The notes under the pieces are model-generated. The model saw only the letters and a program-made list of their open reading frames with translations, had not been told where the DNA came from and made no database searches. Source: Talinum fruticosum (Eukaryota; Streptophyta; Magnoliopsida; Caryophyllales; Talinaceae). Taken from it: DNA of 64,000 bases. Every line of letters begins with the position of its first letter. Position 1 is the first letter of the stretch. Shown in pieces: positions 47,797 to 59,248 of the stretch. The stretch covers positions 5,766,001-5,830,000 of the forward strand of contig JAITYX010000017.1 in NCBI GenBank assembly GCA_021018815.1. Direction: 5' to 3'. A program made the translations under genes and the position numbers.

Positions 47797-50729
47797 GCTT
47801 AATGGTTGATTGGTTCAGAATTTACTTTTGAAAACAGCTTCAAACTGTTTTTTATTGTTCTTTTATTGCATTTTCTCTAGACTAGTAGCATATGTTACCT
47901 ATCTCACTAATGTTCATGAAAAGCTTTGCTGAGTATGTCAAATTATATCTAACTTCTACTAGTGCTCTTTCTTGTTTGCACTTTTGAATGAATTGGGTAC
48001 ATGTGTCTATAGTTGGCTGTGATAATATATATTTTTATAACGTTTGATGCGGTTACTGGAGCTAGGTTCTAGCTCAACCTGATTATTTATTACATCTTCA
48101 GCGATAATTCTCATTGCCTAAATATGTTAACCTTCACAGCACCTTTATTGCCCTGTTCTTCTCTTGTTTTCTGATTTGGCTGAGCCTTTCCTATTGTGTC
48201 ATTGTATGGTTTGATACTTCAGATTTAACTTTTTGTGCAGCCATCGCTAGCTTAGAAGTTTAAATAAAACTTCATCCCTTGTGCATGTAGATTGATTCGG
48301 CTGAAGTCCCATTTTTGCAACACGACACTGGATTTAGCTGAAGAAGCTCATGAGTGTGAGCATCTATTCAATAATGTAAGGAGATGGGTATCCATGGGTT
48401 TTTTTTCTTTTTTGGGTTTTCCCCTCAAGTGTTCTGGCTTAGTTTAATAAACATCTGAAACTGAATTCCGACTGTACTGTGCCTTAGGATCACTGAGCTG
48501 AGAGCTAATTGAGCTAAATTGCACCCATTTGACCATACCGTGTCTTAGGACTGCTGAACCGAACTATTTGAGCTACGTTGAACCCATAGTTTTAACTATT
48601 CCAGCCCAGTGCGAAGAAAGCTGGAGATCCCAGTAACTCCATGTTCTCTGGTGGTACTACAAACATGTAAAAGATCCAGAGAGATTGGACAAATATATTT
48701 TTCATTCTATTGGTTGCCAATTCCCCTGTGGATTGCGTATCCAAACTGGTATTGCTTCGAGGGGTGGGCTTAAATAGATGTCTTTTTAGACTGCAGTATT
48801 GGGAGGTGCCAAATCCCTGTTGACAAACCTTCATGTCTCCAATGATCCAATCTCATGAATTTCAGAAAACTGAGGTTTTTAGTATCTTTCCATGAGTTCC
48901 AATCTCATATTTATTCTGTTTGGTGCTAAGCTTGCCTATATTTATAGCGTGGCTTGGGCGACGATGATGGCCTTGCGGCCATTCTTAGATTTGTTTTTTC
49001 TTTTAATTTTGAAATTCAAATTTGAGACTAACCTAGTTTGTATAATCGCTTAGATGCATAGGAACTTTCTTTTTGGATATTGTTTTGGAATTTACAAGGC
49101 ACCACTAAAATATAAAGACATTATTCTTTTAAACATATAGATCGATCTAGCTTCTTTTATATTGTAATTTTCAGCATTAAAATATAAAAACATAGTTGGA
49201 TCATATCTTTTATCATTCTATGTATTTTAAATAAATAAAAATAGTCTTTGTAGAGCGTGAATAATGGATTGTACTATTAACCGCATTCATATTTTGGTAA
49301 CAAAATTGCGCTTATAAGTAATAAAAGAATAGTCTGCTCTCAGTATTCAGCAAAGGAATTAAACATTTAACATATGAATATCAGTAGATCATTCAGGAAT
49401 TAGGACAAGAAATAGGACTCCATTCCCTCTCCCCCCCAAAAAAAAAAAAGGTCCCATTGTTCCCTTATAGAAGTCCTAAAATGCAGTCCTCAATATTAGC
49501 ATTAAAGAATCAATAGAAAGTAGTTTCTTTAAAAATTTTCATTATCTAAACGTGATGAAAGCGAGGGAGGATGTTCTTAAATTGTTGAAATGCCATAAGG
49601 TTCCCAGTTGATACCTATTCCCATGCTATGAGAACTTTAAATAAGAAGGTAAAAGAAATGCTGATAAATCAGTGAAGCCTTATGCCCAAAACCTAAATTG
49701 TTACAATTCAAAGCTATACCCACCAAAAACTGACATCTCAAAATTTGAACCCTCCAAAACATAGGCCTACCAAACACAATAAAAGTGGATCAACGTTGGT
49801 TGGGCGTGCAATCAGTTTGATGTCTGTGCTTCATCCCTCTGTAGTTCTTTGGTGAACCTGTGAGATCCTTCATTAATCTCCAGTGCGATCATAAGTTGCA
49901 CGGAATGCATCCAGTGACGGACCGATTTGTCTTGCTGATTTTTACACTGACTAGCCAGCCACGACTGAGAGGGCGGCCAGGTTGATGCTCTTCGTTTTGT
50001 CTCCACTGTGATCTCAAGCATTGATATGTAAATTGCCAGAAGAATATGTCAGAACCGTCGCCAAATCTATATCTTTGTAACGCCAAGTATGCTAGCCAGC
50101 AAATATGATTACAAATTAATTTCATTTTCCATCTAGTCCTTTTTGTCAGTTAAGATGAATCCATTCATACCAATCACAATTGAAGAACTTTGTACAGAAC
50201 TTTACTTTTTCTTAGGACAAAAAATTAACCCGTGTGGCTGTTAAGGGGACAAATGCAAAACAGGGTGAAGATCATACTATAACAAATAACACATCAAGGA
50301 CTCAAATCATGGATCAATTCAGTTAAGGTTTCACTCTTCAGCCACAGGCATCACTTGGTGAAACATACATCATCGGTTGGATTTCATTTTGGCGGACCTT
50401 TAATCACCAGAATCGTTCTAGATTTGTGGTCAGAAGTACTGCCTTTTTGCTGTAGAATAGCCTTATAAAGGATTGAGCCTCAAAGTGATTTCCTTTTGTT
50501 AAACCTCCCGAAATGGTACCAGGAGTGGAACGGTTGCTGAATACAGTCTGATCATTCTAGATTCCAGTTACCAATATGAATGGAAGTTGCTAACCCGACC
50601 ATGATCCTTTGGGAATATAACTGATTATTAGTTTAGACAATCGGTGTAAAAAGTATCATTACTATTGGGTAAGCTCAAAATACAAAATTTAAACACTGAA
50701 ATTTAAATGGGATGGGGTAGTCAAGATGG
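47797..50729. other. Intergenic region downstream of HSP70 F
   Basis: Presumed 3'UTR of F, then unannotated DNA. A minus-strand frame at 50021-49812 (ending RFTKELQRDEAQTSN) has a protein-like composition but no recognised domain or splice context. I leave it as a possible exon remnant. Confidence 0.4.
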
Positions 50730-51032
50730 CTAGGTGGATGGTGGAGCAGCATCAGAGGCTCTGACAATAGGCTCCTCTTCTTTCTTCTCTTCTCCCTCGT
50801 CTTCTCCCTTCTTCTCTTCTTTCTCCTTCTCCATCGCCTCTTCTTCCATTGGGGTGATCTTTTTGTTCACCTCATGGGCGATCTTAGTCAACTCGTTAAC
50901 CCTCTCTGTGAGGGCCTGATTCTGCCGTTTCAATTCATCTACCTCCAACCTCAGAGTCATGTTCTGTCTCTTGAGATCTTCAATCGAAAAAGTTGAGCAT
51001 AAATTGACAACACTCATCAGAATATCGGCCAT
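50730..51032 (-). CDS. Small Lys/Glu-rich coiled-coil protein (100 aa), unknown function
   Basis: Single-exon frame MADILMSVVNLCSTFSIEDL through a heptad-like coiled coil (about residues 18-60: LKRQNMTLRLEVDELKRQNQ, ERVNELTKI). An acidic/basic low-complexity tail (EKEKEEKKGEDEGEEKKEEE) follows, ending DAAPPST. A TATA box lies about 105 bases upstream, with a compact leader and no upstream ATG conflict visible. No signal peptide or membrane segment. Not recognised as a named family; the coiled coil suggests self-association or partner binding (inference). It lies between HSP70 F and G in antisense orientation and has no obvious link to them. Confidence 0.65.
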   Translation of the reverse strand: MADILMSVVNLCSTFSIEDLKRQNMTLRLEVDELKRQNQALTERVNELTKIAHEVNKKITPMEEEAMEKEKEEKKGEDEGEEKKEEEPIVRASDAAPPST

Positions 51033-51137
51033 GATCCAACAAGTAAAAAATTACGGAGTGGTGCTGAGCTGACGATCAAGAGAATGAAAACAGAGCAATG
51101 AGGGTGATGGATGAACTGCTAGCTTTTTAGACACAAG

Positions 51138-51148
51138 GTATATATATG
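51138..51148 (-). promoter_or_regulatory. TATA box of the coiled-coil gene
   Basis: Minus strand CCATATATATACC about 105 bases before the ATG at 51032. Confidence 0.5.
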
Positions 51149-51399
51149 GAAGAGTCCCGCCATTATTATTCTGTTTACTTTTCATCTCGCTTGTGTTGAT
51201 GTCTCCTATTATATATGGGCTTCAAAACGCGTTTCGGACTATTCAATTTGCTGAACGATTGATGTACCAGCTTGTCTCTCCAGTTTCAAAGTCTTCTCAC
51301 AGCTAATGACAAATAAGCCCACTTGATTCAATCCAACCCCCTCCCCCTTTCTTTCTTCCTTTGTGATGGGGTGTTCCCTCCAATTTGGATGACACTAAC

Positions 51400-51960
51400 A
51401 ATAATTATAATAAAAAAAAAGTGATGAATTATCACTAGTAGTACCTTGAGTGATAGCTATCAAAAGTCTAAGATTACAATAATTTAATGAAGAGTGTAAA
51501 AGGTTGAATATTTGGTGGGCTAAGAGACTAGTTAGGTGACAAGGCTTTTGATAAATTGCACTTGAAACATCTTCAGATTGCTTGTGTATTCACTATGAAG
51601 TATACAAGTTTGAAAAGAGAAAGCTCAAAACAACTCAGAGTGAGAGTTTTATAGTTAGTAGTGTACGAACCACGAAGAGTATGGGGAGTGTATCAAAAAT
51701 TGTATCATATTGATCTGATAACAAGTAAGGCGTGATTGGTTCTTTAGGTGAGAGAGAGAAAGTTTGCAACTTTTTTCATTGAAAAGTTACATTGTATAAA
51801 TACAATATTATTGTAGTGCATATTATCCAACTCAAATTCGGATCGTGGAGTAGGTCTATTGGGAGATCAAACCACGTAAATTCTTGTCATTTTTCTACTT
51901 GTCTTGTATTATTTATTTTTGGCTCATTCGTCGTCTCCCAACAGTGGTATCAAAGTAAGG
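51400..51960 (+). mobile_element. Copia LTR remnant with primer-binding site
   Basis: LTR-like sequence ends CGTCTCCCAACA at 51943. One base later comes TGGTATCAAAGTAAGG, close to the iMet-tRNA primer site TGGTATCAGAG. GATCAAACCACGTAAATTCTTGTC and the following T-rich text are typical of a copia R/U5 region. The left end was not fixed. No coding domain follows, so only the 5' end of an element survives. Confidence 0.55.
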
Positions 51961-52360
51961 CTCGAGACCCTATGGTTAGATCGTGATCTACTATACTCCA
52001 ATAAAATTATATATCAAATTTCGTAACACTTTCATATAACTATAAAGCATTGGAAGGAGAAGTTTGTGTCGAATACCAGTTTCATGTTGGATAGAGATCC
52101 ATTACGCATGTGATTAAAAAACACGATTACTCATGTAGAGTCCATGAACGAATTTCTTAATCACCAGACTGCATAACAAATTGACAGTATACAATATTCA
52201 TAAGATTTAGACATCACACTGTAAATTCGATTGTTGAACACAGAAAATACAAGTTTATAATAGTTCCAGTAAATGATCAATATACATCCCAAATTATTCC
52301 ACGAGAAAACGATCAGTATAGCAGCATATATCTCGATCAATCTATTCAATCATTTCACTC

Positions 52361-52449
52361 TTACTGCAAGTTTTTCTGGTTTGCCTCACCACCTTCAACT
52401 TGGTACTGGAAGTTGACAGTAATAGACCCGAAAACGCTCTCAAGCTCAC
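52361..52449 (-). pseudogene. Frameshifted tail of HSP70 gene G
   Basis: After the TGA of gene G the minus strand continues, one base out of frame, as [18 protein letters not shown] and on to NQKNLQ, with a stop at 52361-52363. The shift lies in an A6 run (plus 52455-52460, T6). The tail fits the end of an HSP70 lid (usual FE.KMKELES) but lacks EEVD. Confidence 0.7.
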
Positions 52450-55400
52450 TCATTTTTTCTCAAACTCACCAGCCTCAACAAGCAGCTGATTTAGCTGAAG
52501 CCATTGAATTGCCTGATCAATGGCCATATCTAGCTTCAACTTTTCCATGATCTCAATAGCCATTGCAGAATCCCTCAAACTATCCCTCATGGAGTATATG
52601 TACTCTTCCAACATGTTCTTAGCTATGGATGCATTTCGAAGCTTCTCTTCATCAGCTAAGAACACTATGGCCTCCTCCATCATCATAGCTATCTCTTCCT
52701 TTGATAACCTCCCACTGTGATTGGTGATCGTGATTTGTTTCTTGTTGTTGGTACCTTTGTGCTCAGCTGACACGGTCAGGATGCCATCGTCATCAATATC
52801 AAAGTAGACATCAAACTGTGGAACACCTTTTGGGGCTGGGGGAATGTCACACAGAGTGAAGGATGCCAATAAGTAATTCTCATCAGCCACAGGGCTCTCA
52901 CCCTCGTACACATCGAATGAAACAGATGTCTGGTTGTCATGAGCAGTATGATATCTCTCCTGGACCGCCTTTGTAGGGATGGTTGTGTTCTTAGGGACCA
53001 CAACGCTCATTCTACCATCATAGAGCTTAATTCCAAGAGACAAAGGAGTTACATCCATAAGCACAACATCCTTACTTCTACCGGCTCCAACTAAGGTGGC
53101 AGCATGAAATGCTGCTCCGTAGGCAACAGCCTCATCTCGGTGAATACTTTTGCATAGCTCCTTGCCATGAAATAAATCTTTCAACATGATTTCTACTTTC
53201 GGAATGCGAGTTGATCCACCAACAAGAACGACATCATGAATATCACTTTTTGCCATTTTAGCATCCTTCAAACACTTCTCAACTTCGTCCATGCACTGCT
53301 TGAACAAGTCCAAATTCATGTTTTCAAACAGGGCACGACTGATTCTTGAAGAGAAATCAATGCCCTCAAAAAAATAATCAATATCAATACTAGTCTCAGT
53401 AGTTGAAGAAAGGTTTATCTTAGCTTTTTCACAAGCAGCTCTCAGGCGTCCAAGAGCCCTAGGATTTCCGCTAATATCCTTATTGTGTTTCCTTTGAAAC
53501 TCAGCTACGAAGTGGCTCACCATTCTGTTGTCGAAATCTACCCCTCCAAGGTGGGTGTTGCCACTTATTGCTTTGACCTCAAACACATCTTTTTCGATAG
53601 TGACAAGAGAGACATCAAATGTCCCACCACCCAAATCAAATACCAACACATTCTTTGAAGATGAAACCTTCTTATGAAGATCATAGGCAATTGCAGCAGC
53701 AGTTGGCTCATTGATAATACGCAGAACATTGAGGCCAGCAATGACACCAGCATCTTTGGTTGCTTGGCGCTGTGAATCATTGAAGTAAGCAGGAACAGTG
53801 ATGACGGCATTCTTGACTCCCTTGCCTAGGTAGGCTTCTGCAATCGCCTTCATCTTCTGGAGGACCATTGAGGATATCTCCTCTGCAGCAAATTGCTTCT
53901 CTTCATCTTTATAAGTTACCGCAATCATGGGCTTGTTATCTTTGCCAGGAATGACTTTAAATGGCCAGAGCTTCATGTCATCTTGCACAGTTGCATCATT
54001 GAATCTTCTACCTATCAATCTTTTTGCATCTGTGATTCGATGAAACGAGGTTGATGATAAAGCATCAGTGTTATCATTTAGTATCGACATAATAATTATG
54101 ACTTACACAAATAGAGGCAAACGTATATAGCCTCTACGCATTTGACTACACAAAACATCAATAGCTCAACTTTGTAGACGCTAAAGCTGCCCCATTTAAA
54201 TACCAAATATTTACAATTGTTCTCTATTTTGACAATTTGATAAAACCACATGAATATTGATATCTCTTTCGTTTGAGGCTCAATGAAAATAAATATGGTT
54301 GATATAAAATAATAATAGAAAAAAATTTCATTTAGCCTCGTGAGGTTTTGATAAATATTTTTTCCGATTCTAAACTTTTCAAATTATTATTTACTTTACC
54401 TTTGTGTCAAATTATTATAAATCTTCAAAACTTCACCTTTGTGGCAACAAGCAGTTATTCGAGCTAGTATTCATTATTTATAACCATAATGACGACAATA
54501 TGGTCGGAATCTCGCTGAAAATGACAAATTTAAAACTTTGAGAAGGAAGAGAGAGACAGGAACACGCGTCATTAGTTGAAAACGAAGAATCGCCAAACAA
54601 TAAACAAAGTAGAGTTACCGGAGGATAGCTTATCCCTCGGATCAGGTTTCCATAAGATAGGAAACCTTTGTGGGTTGACCGGGGGTAGTTAGGACAGAAA
54701 AGGTGAAAGAAGAGAGATACTTTTACAATTTTAGTTTTTATGAATATAAGGTGAAAATAGCAAGTTAGATAAAAAGTAATTCAAAAAATTCAAGGTAGAA
54801 AGGGTCATATTGGCATTCATCTTCGGCGTCCTTTTCTTCTAGGGGCCTATTCGAATTATCATTTATAACCGTTAACCGCTTATAACTAGGGATGGGAGTA
54901 TAATCCGAATCCGAACAATCCACCCCAATTTTTGTGGGTATGGGTACAAAAAATTGAAATTTTCAGGTATAGGGCAGGTATGGGTTAAACGAGTTCGGGT
55001 ATGGGGCGGGTACCGTATAGGGTTCACCCGCCCGAACCCGAATCCATACCCGAATGTTTGTTTTTAAATAAAATTTGTTGGGTAGCGGTTGAGCATTGGC
55101 CAAATTAAATATGTTTTATCATTTTATTTGTGTTACCAATATATAATTACTAATTTATGATGGAGACAAGAGATTTTTGTAGTTATTCATCACCAATGCC
55201 AAATTATGTTAGTATAAAACCCGATGGATATTACCCGAAACATTTATACATACCCGAATAATACTCGATACACCCGAAATACCCGATGGGTATGGGTATA
55301 GGGATAAATTTTGAAACTCGATGGGTATGGGTATAGATATGGGTATGACTTTCAAAATTAGGTATGGTTATAGTCACGCCCGCCTCACGCCCCTACTCAT

Positions 55401-55601
55401 AACTCGCTCATAAACGCTTGTAACCGCTCATAACCGCTCATAACCATTATAACAACTCATAACAGCTCATAACATCTAGTTGTAACCGCTATAACAGTTA
55501 CCCACTATAACAGGTAATCATAAACTCATACAATTATTTATCATAATAATAATAATGATAATGATAATGATGATTATTATTATTATTATTAATTATTATT
55601 A

Positions 55602-55659
<58 letters not shown>

Positions 55660-57585
55660 GAAAAAATTATTAATATTATTATTACCATTATAATAGCTCA
55701 TAACCACTATAATAGTTCATAAAAGATATAACTATTAATTATAACAGCTCATAGCGGCTCATAACCGCTATAAACGCTAGTGTTAACAGATCGAAACGAA
55801 CATGTCCTAAGTTTATTTTATCAATGCATATGCGAGTCATTATGATGAAGGATGTTATTATTAACTATACTCTTGTGGGAAGAAACTCCTAATTTTTCAA
55901 TTTTGAACTTTCTAAAATGAATAAATAAATAAAAGGGTCATTTTTATAATTATGTATACGAGCCTAAATTGAGGTAAAAATTGAATTTTGGATTATAGAA
56001 ATAAAAAATCTTATGAATATACCAAATGTTCTGAGTCAAACAAATTGAGGTAATTGAATGATCCGAGTCCAAAATTTTGGGATTGGCGTCACAACAGCAC
56101 AATCCTCTCAAGGGCTTGTACAATATTCACTTTGCAGGCCCAAGTTGAATACTGTTGATTTTGATTTCCCCTTCCATGTTTTATTGTATTGATTTTTCAA
56201 TCCTCTTAAATACATTGATAAAGTCAGCTAATTCAATCAGAATATCTTATATGCTTTCGAAGTACCTACTATTCGTCATATGTTATGAAATGATTAGACA
56301 AACGACGAAATAGGGGTGGGTTTTGTAGGCCTAATCTTTTTTCTATCTCTCGGTAGTATGTACTCTCCTGAATATTTCAAAATTTGTATAATTCAATGTC
56401 AATTGAAAATGTCACTTGAAAAATAGATAAAAAATAAAATCAACATGTTATTATATACTTTCAATAAATTTTTTTATTTTTTATGGACAAAATTATTTTT
56501 AGTTGGGTTATAAACCTTATTTCTCTAAATCCCTATACCTCTAAGGAATAGTAATATGCACAATGATATACATTGAGTCATCGAATTAAACGTCATATCA
56601 TGATATATTAAATTGAAAAAATGATATGATTGAATAGTTGTAGTTGTTATAACTTGATAACTTGTATAATTAATATCATTTTGTAATCTTTAAATTTTTT
56701 GGCCCTATTCGGTAAAAAGAGTTTTTGAGTAGATAGTTGTTTGTGTAGCTAATAGTTGTTTAGGTAGCCGACAACCGTTACTGGATAGTTGTTCAAATGA
56801 GCGATTGAATAAATGTGTTCGCTAAATTTAGTAGTTGAGTTACCTAATTATTGTAAATTGACGTAAAAGGATATAAATAATTTACCAAATATAAATTAAT
56901 TAATGAATGTTTTTATCAAAAAATATGAAACGCTACTTTTAAATGTGAAAAGTTAATATTCTTATCTTTTCACTAACACTCCTTAAAACGTTATAAGCTA
57001 CTACAAACGCTAGTTGAAACACTGACTTACTCAACGCTAATATTTGATCGGTTAGTGTTTTGACTTAGTCAAAATGTTAAAAATTATTCCAAACCCTATT
57101 GCATTTATAATTATAATAAGACATGTATAATATATCTTTAAGGATAGTGTTGATATAATTGGAGCATCATTTTGTCTCATGGACATAGTCCATAAATACT
57201 AACTTTTTATAATTGATAATTTATTAAAACTACTAAAAATTTGATCATTTTGATTAAATTATATAGCTAGCATAAGATTTACGTCTAAACAATACACCTA
57301 AAATGTATATTGCTACAAGACGCATATCACAGTTGATCAAATGGAGAGAGAAGACAACATACCTAAGATGGTGTTACTGGGGTTCATTCCAACTTGATTC
57401 TTGGCAGCCTCGCCAATAAGCCGTTGGGTTTCGGCGAAAGCCACCACAGACGGGGTTGTCCGGTTGCCTAAGTCATTGGCGATAATTTCTACACGGTTAT
57501 GCTGTGGCTCCCAAACACCCACACAAGAGTATGTCGTCCCGAGATCGATTCCGATCGCAGGCCGTTCTCCTACATTCCCTTCCAT
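52450..57585 (-). CDS. HSP70: HSP70 gene G (3' end affected by a homopolymer frameshift)
   Basis: Exon 1 is 57585-57363 ([20 protein letters not shown]; carries the insertion EPQHN after GVW). The intron is 57362-54030 and exon 2 is 54029-52450, for about 600 residues. Motifs: [18 protein letters not shown] and [15 protein letters not shown]. Deviations: GGEDFD reads GGVDFD, AYGL reads [13 protein letters not shown] reads HRDEAVAYG. The frame stops after EAGEFEKK at an A6 run; one more A would add about 30 residues (52449-52361) but still no EEVD. Closest to F in layout but antisense to it. The 3.3 kb intron contains hAT-like elements. Likely an expressed or recently silenced chaperone gene. 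Confidence 0.85.
54887..55395. mobile_element. Nested non-autonomous hAT element (GGGTATGGGTAT-rich)
   Basis: Left end TAGGGATGGGAG, right end (other strand) TAGGGGCGTGAG, with 8-mers CTTATAAC (54879-54886) and CTCATAAC (55396-55403) matching 7 of 8, the hAT target length. The interior is rich in GGGTATGGGTA and CCCGAA motifs. Confidence 0.65.
55566..55658. repeat. (TTA)n microsatellite
   Basis: Long TTA run with few interruptions inside the hAT-like element. Confidence 0.9.
56701..57105. mobile_element. Eroded hAT-like element in the intron of HSP70 G
   Basis: Left end GGCCCTATTCGGTAAA. The interior GTGTTCGCTAAATTTAGTAG and AATAGTTGTTTAGGTAGC segments resemble the element at 58559. The right end is unclear near CCAAACCCTATTGC. 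Confidence 0.4.
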
Positions 57586-58558
57586 TTACAACTTCTGCAC
57601 TTTCTTGCTTTTCTTCCTTTCTTAGTTTGATGAACCCTTGTAACACCACTTCCAACTTATCGATCTAGGTGAGAGAATATGGAAGAAAGAGGTGCCCAAT
57701 AGCGTTCAAGATGTGGCTACCAAGGATATGTAATGATTTCATGGTGGATGAAATAATATAAACCTCTCCTTTAATGTTTAAAAAAAAAGTTTGATAATTT
57801 CCAACAGGGTGACGACTATGAAACCTTATTTTGGCTTCTTATACTCTCTTGCAGGATTTGTTATTCCCAACTTGCTATATTCAAATTTTCAAATTCATTA
57901 AGACTTTTCATGGCAATGCAGAGTCCATATATAATTTAATTATATTCACCGTTTCAAAAGTTAAAAAAATAAAAAAAGGTAATTAGTTTTTCTTTGATGA
58001 AATCATCTCAATGCACTGACTAATTAACTAACTATCCATAACGACAATTTCACAACTTTTATTTTTTTTATTTGAAGAAGGTTGTAATATCTTTTGAGTC
58101 GCGAGTGTTTAAGATAAAAGTTCTTACAACAAGTGCGTTTCGGACATTCGATAATGTATTCTCCTCCTTATTAGAGTGAGAGACTGTTATTATCTGAACC
58201 AATATTTTATTAATTCACAACTTTTATATAACATTGTTGAAAACATATGCTTTCACAGGTCTAGCAGATCCATACTCTTGGAAGCACACACTATTAGAAA
58301 ATCATGTAAACAAAGAAATGAATACAAGACAAATACAACTACACAAGTATTTTTGGCACAAATTATCAAGACTTTATTAAGGATGTATAACGTTTACATC
58401 ATCTTGTGTCATGCAAATTTTTCTTCCAAGAATTTATGGGAAATCAACAAGCTTATATAAAGGTTTGGCTTGCACAGTATAGGCCTCCATTAAGCCTAGT
58501 CTAATTTTTACCCCTTTCACGTGTTCGCTTAGAGGTTCAATTGATATGCAACATACTT
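57586..58558. other. 5' flank of HSP70 gene G
   Basis: Promoter and leader of gene G on the minus strand. A TATA-like TTTATATTATTT lies at about 57760, roughly 175 bases before the ATG. No clear heat shock element. The 94-codon frame at 58176-58460 has no domain and is not called. Confidence 0.45.
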
Positions 58559-58807
58559 GGCTCTGTTTGGCAAAATTAGATGTTTGTATAGCGGATAATT
58601 GTTTGACTAGCGAATAGTCTGTTTAGGTAGCTGATAGTTATTCTAGTTTAGGCTGATAGCTGATAATTGTTTAACTAATTGTTTGAAAAATATGTGTTCG
58701 GTTATATTAGAGGTTACATCAACTGAAAAACATTAAATGACAAAAAAGGACACGTCTTTTTGTGATTATTGTTGTTATTATTCTCAATATTAATAATAAT
58801 ACCGTCA

Positions 58808-58841
<34 letters not shown>

Positions 58842-58862
58842 GTAGTAGTAGTAGTAGTAGTA

Positions 58863-58926
<64 letters not shown>

Positions 58927-59248
58927 ATCACTTAAAATTTCTTTACTTGATAAAGTGCTTTTATCAATTGTGGATTTGCCATATGTTCATGCAATCAATG
59001 ATTAAAAAATTACATTGATGATGCTGGTTGAATAAATAAGAGTACAAGGGTATGATTGGAAGTCAAATTGGAAACGTTACTTAGTGATGCTCAAACGTTA
59101 ATACTTTTAACGTTTGAAAAATGTTGGTTTAAACGCTGCTTATGAATATTAAACGTTTGTTTACCAAACAACTAAAATTGTATGAAATAGTGTTTTTATT
59201 AGTTAAAACACTAAACGATACCTAAAATACTCGTTGTCGAACAGGGCC
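58559..59248. mobile_element. hAT-like non-autonomous element with internal microsatellites
   Basis: Left end GGCTCTGTTTGGCAAAA, right end (other strand) GGCCCTGTTCGACAACG. The interior GTGTTCGGTTATATTAGAGG is like the 5502 and 56701 elements, and the centre holds TTA, GTA and AT runs. Confidence 0.6.
58809..58921. repeat. Compound microsatellite (TTA)n(GTA)n(AT)n
   Basis: Three adjacent simple repeats: TTA to about 58841, GTA to about 58864, AT to 58921. Confidence 0.95.

Larger units (their letters stand above)
54841..55810. mobile_element. hAT-like element in the intron of HSP70 G, with internal (TTA)n
   Basis: Left end AGGGGCCTATTCGAATT. Right end (other strand) AGGACATGTTCGTTTCG, an imperfect inverted repeat. 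The body is rich in CTCATAACCGC-type repeats and contains a (TTA)n core at about 55566-55658. It is interrupted by another element (54887-55395). Confidence 0.5.
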
